From Condylostoma magnum (Eukaryota > Ciliophora > Heterotrichea > Heterotrichida > Condylostomatidae), in contig CAKKTI010000045.1 of NCBI GenBank assembly GCA_920105805.1, positions 20,852 to 84,851 of the forward strand: a DNA stretch of 64,000 bases, read 5' to 3'. The stretch's first letter is position 1. Every line of letters starts with the position of its first letter. The notes below the pieces were generated by a model. That model was not told where the DNA came from and searched no databases. It was given only the letters and a program-made list of their open reading frames with translations. Shown here piece by piece: positions 63,598 to 64,000 of the stretch. The position numbers were made by a program, and so were the translations under genes.

Positions 63598-64000
63598 ATG
63601 TAATTATGATATTTAGAATGCTAGGAAAGATTGGATACAATTTAGTAATCAGAAATAGACGAAAAGCTACAATTGACATTTTCACCGATTTAAAGTAATA
63701 AAATTTAGTATATTGTATAAATTAGATTATAATAAACCGTAACTTGATTTCATGATGCTTTAAGGATGGGAATTGTATTTGAAGTTGTTGAAGGAGATAT
63801 TTATGGCAAAGCACTAGAGATTGCTAAGTTAATTGCTTAGTATGATAAGTAAAGGGTATTGGAAATCAGAGAATTGATTAGATAAGGGTTAGAGGTAGGA
63901 TCAATAGTTGGAGAAAGATCAGCAATGGCTTTAGCAGGTAAAAAGATTATTAGTAAGAAATTCATAAAGTTAGTTTATTCGTTCAAGCTATTTTTATCCT
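63598..64000 (+). CDS. Unknown protein, cut by window edge
   Basis: Begins at ATG 63598, 8 nt after the stop of the previous gene, and runs off the right end (134 codons seen). ATG 63766 is an in-frame alternative. The clearest part reads MGIVFEVVEGDIYGKALEI, then KLIAQYDKQRVLEIRELI and SAMALAGKKI. It is helical with a Gly-rich start. A faint likeness to the C-terminus of enoyl-CoA hydratase/isomerase proteins was considered but is too weak to use. Confidence 0.4.

Noticed and set aside
63766-64000. Enoyl-CoA hydratase/isomerase C-terminus
   Set aside because: Likeness limited to a short GIVFEVVE-type segment; no oxyanion-hole motif is visible upstream.
1-64000. tRNA, rRNA, CRISPR, transposon or telomeric repeats
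   Set aside because: None could be recognised by eye; coding sequence fills nearly all the space.

Overview
The window reads as part of the somatic (macronuclear) genome of a ciliate whose nuclear code is like that of Condylostoma. It is AT-rich. TAA and TAG appear hundreds of times inside obvious genes where the protein family needs Gln, and TGA appears at family-invariant Trp positions. All three triplets also end genes. Translated with TAA/TAG = Gln and TGA = Trp, the broken-looking sequence resolves into about 29 tightly packed, apparently intronless genes covering almost the whole window. Because no codon is a dedicated stop, an open frame is no evidence of coding. I relied on family motifs, residue chemistry, a constant frame from start to end, and end positions that fit between neighbours. 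Species assignment is inference: a Condylostoma-like heterotrich is most likely and a karyorelict less so, because TAA and TAG also act as ends here.

Layout. 1-6.6 kb: coiled-coil protein, TBC Rab-GAP, a Cys-peptidase-like protein, a small coiled coil, and an unresolved minus-strand gene. 6.7-15.3 kb (minus): multi-C2 protein (C2CD3-like), propionyl-CoA carboxylase beta, ankyrin-FYVE-like protein. 15.3-24.8 kb: two unknown proteins, USP7-type deubiquitinase, kinesin-8/KIF19-type motor (plus), mu-class GST (minus), small membrane protein (plus). 24.8-33.8 kb: small protein (minus), trehalose-phosphate synthase/phosphatase-like protein (plus), DENN protein (minus), Ca2+-dependent protein kinase (plus), basic protein (minus), RAP-domain protein (plus). 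33.8-46.5 kb (minus): axonemal dynein heavy chain with a CCDC81/HU-like N-terminus. 46.6-64 kb: TPR-IQ protein (plus), BTAF1/Mot1 ATPase, RING-CH+FHA ligase, a 2051-residue secreted repeat protein, TRAPPC10-like subunit and a small coiled coil (all minus), then less certain plus-strand genes cut by the right edge.

Genes are separated by about 0-100 nt. Convergent stop codons lie 0, 2, 9 and 15 nt apart, and divergent start codons as little as 14 nt apart. Functionally the window is ordinary eukaryotic housekeeping and ciliary content (axonemal motors, Rab regulation, ubiquitin, Ca2+ signalling, metabolism). The unusual part is the decoding system: termination seems to depend on position near the transcript end rather than on codon identity. 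I saw no tRNA, rRNA, CRISPR array, transposon or telomere repeat.
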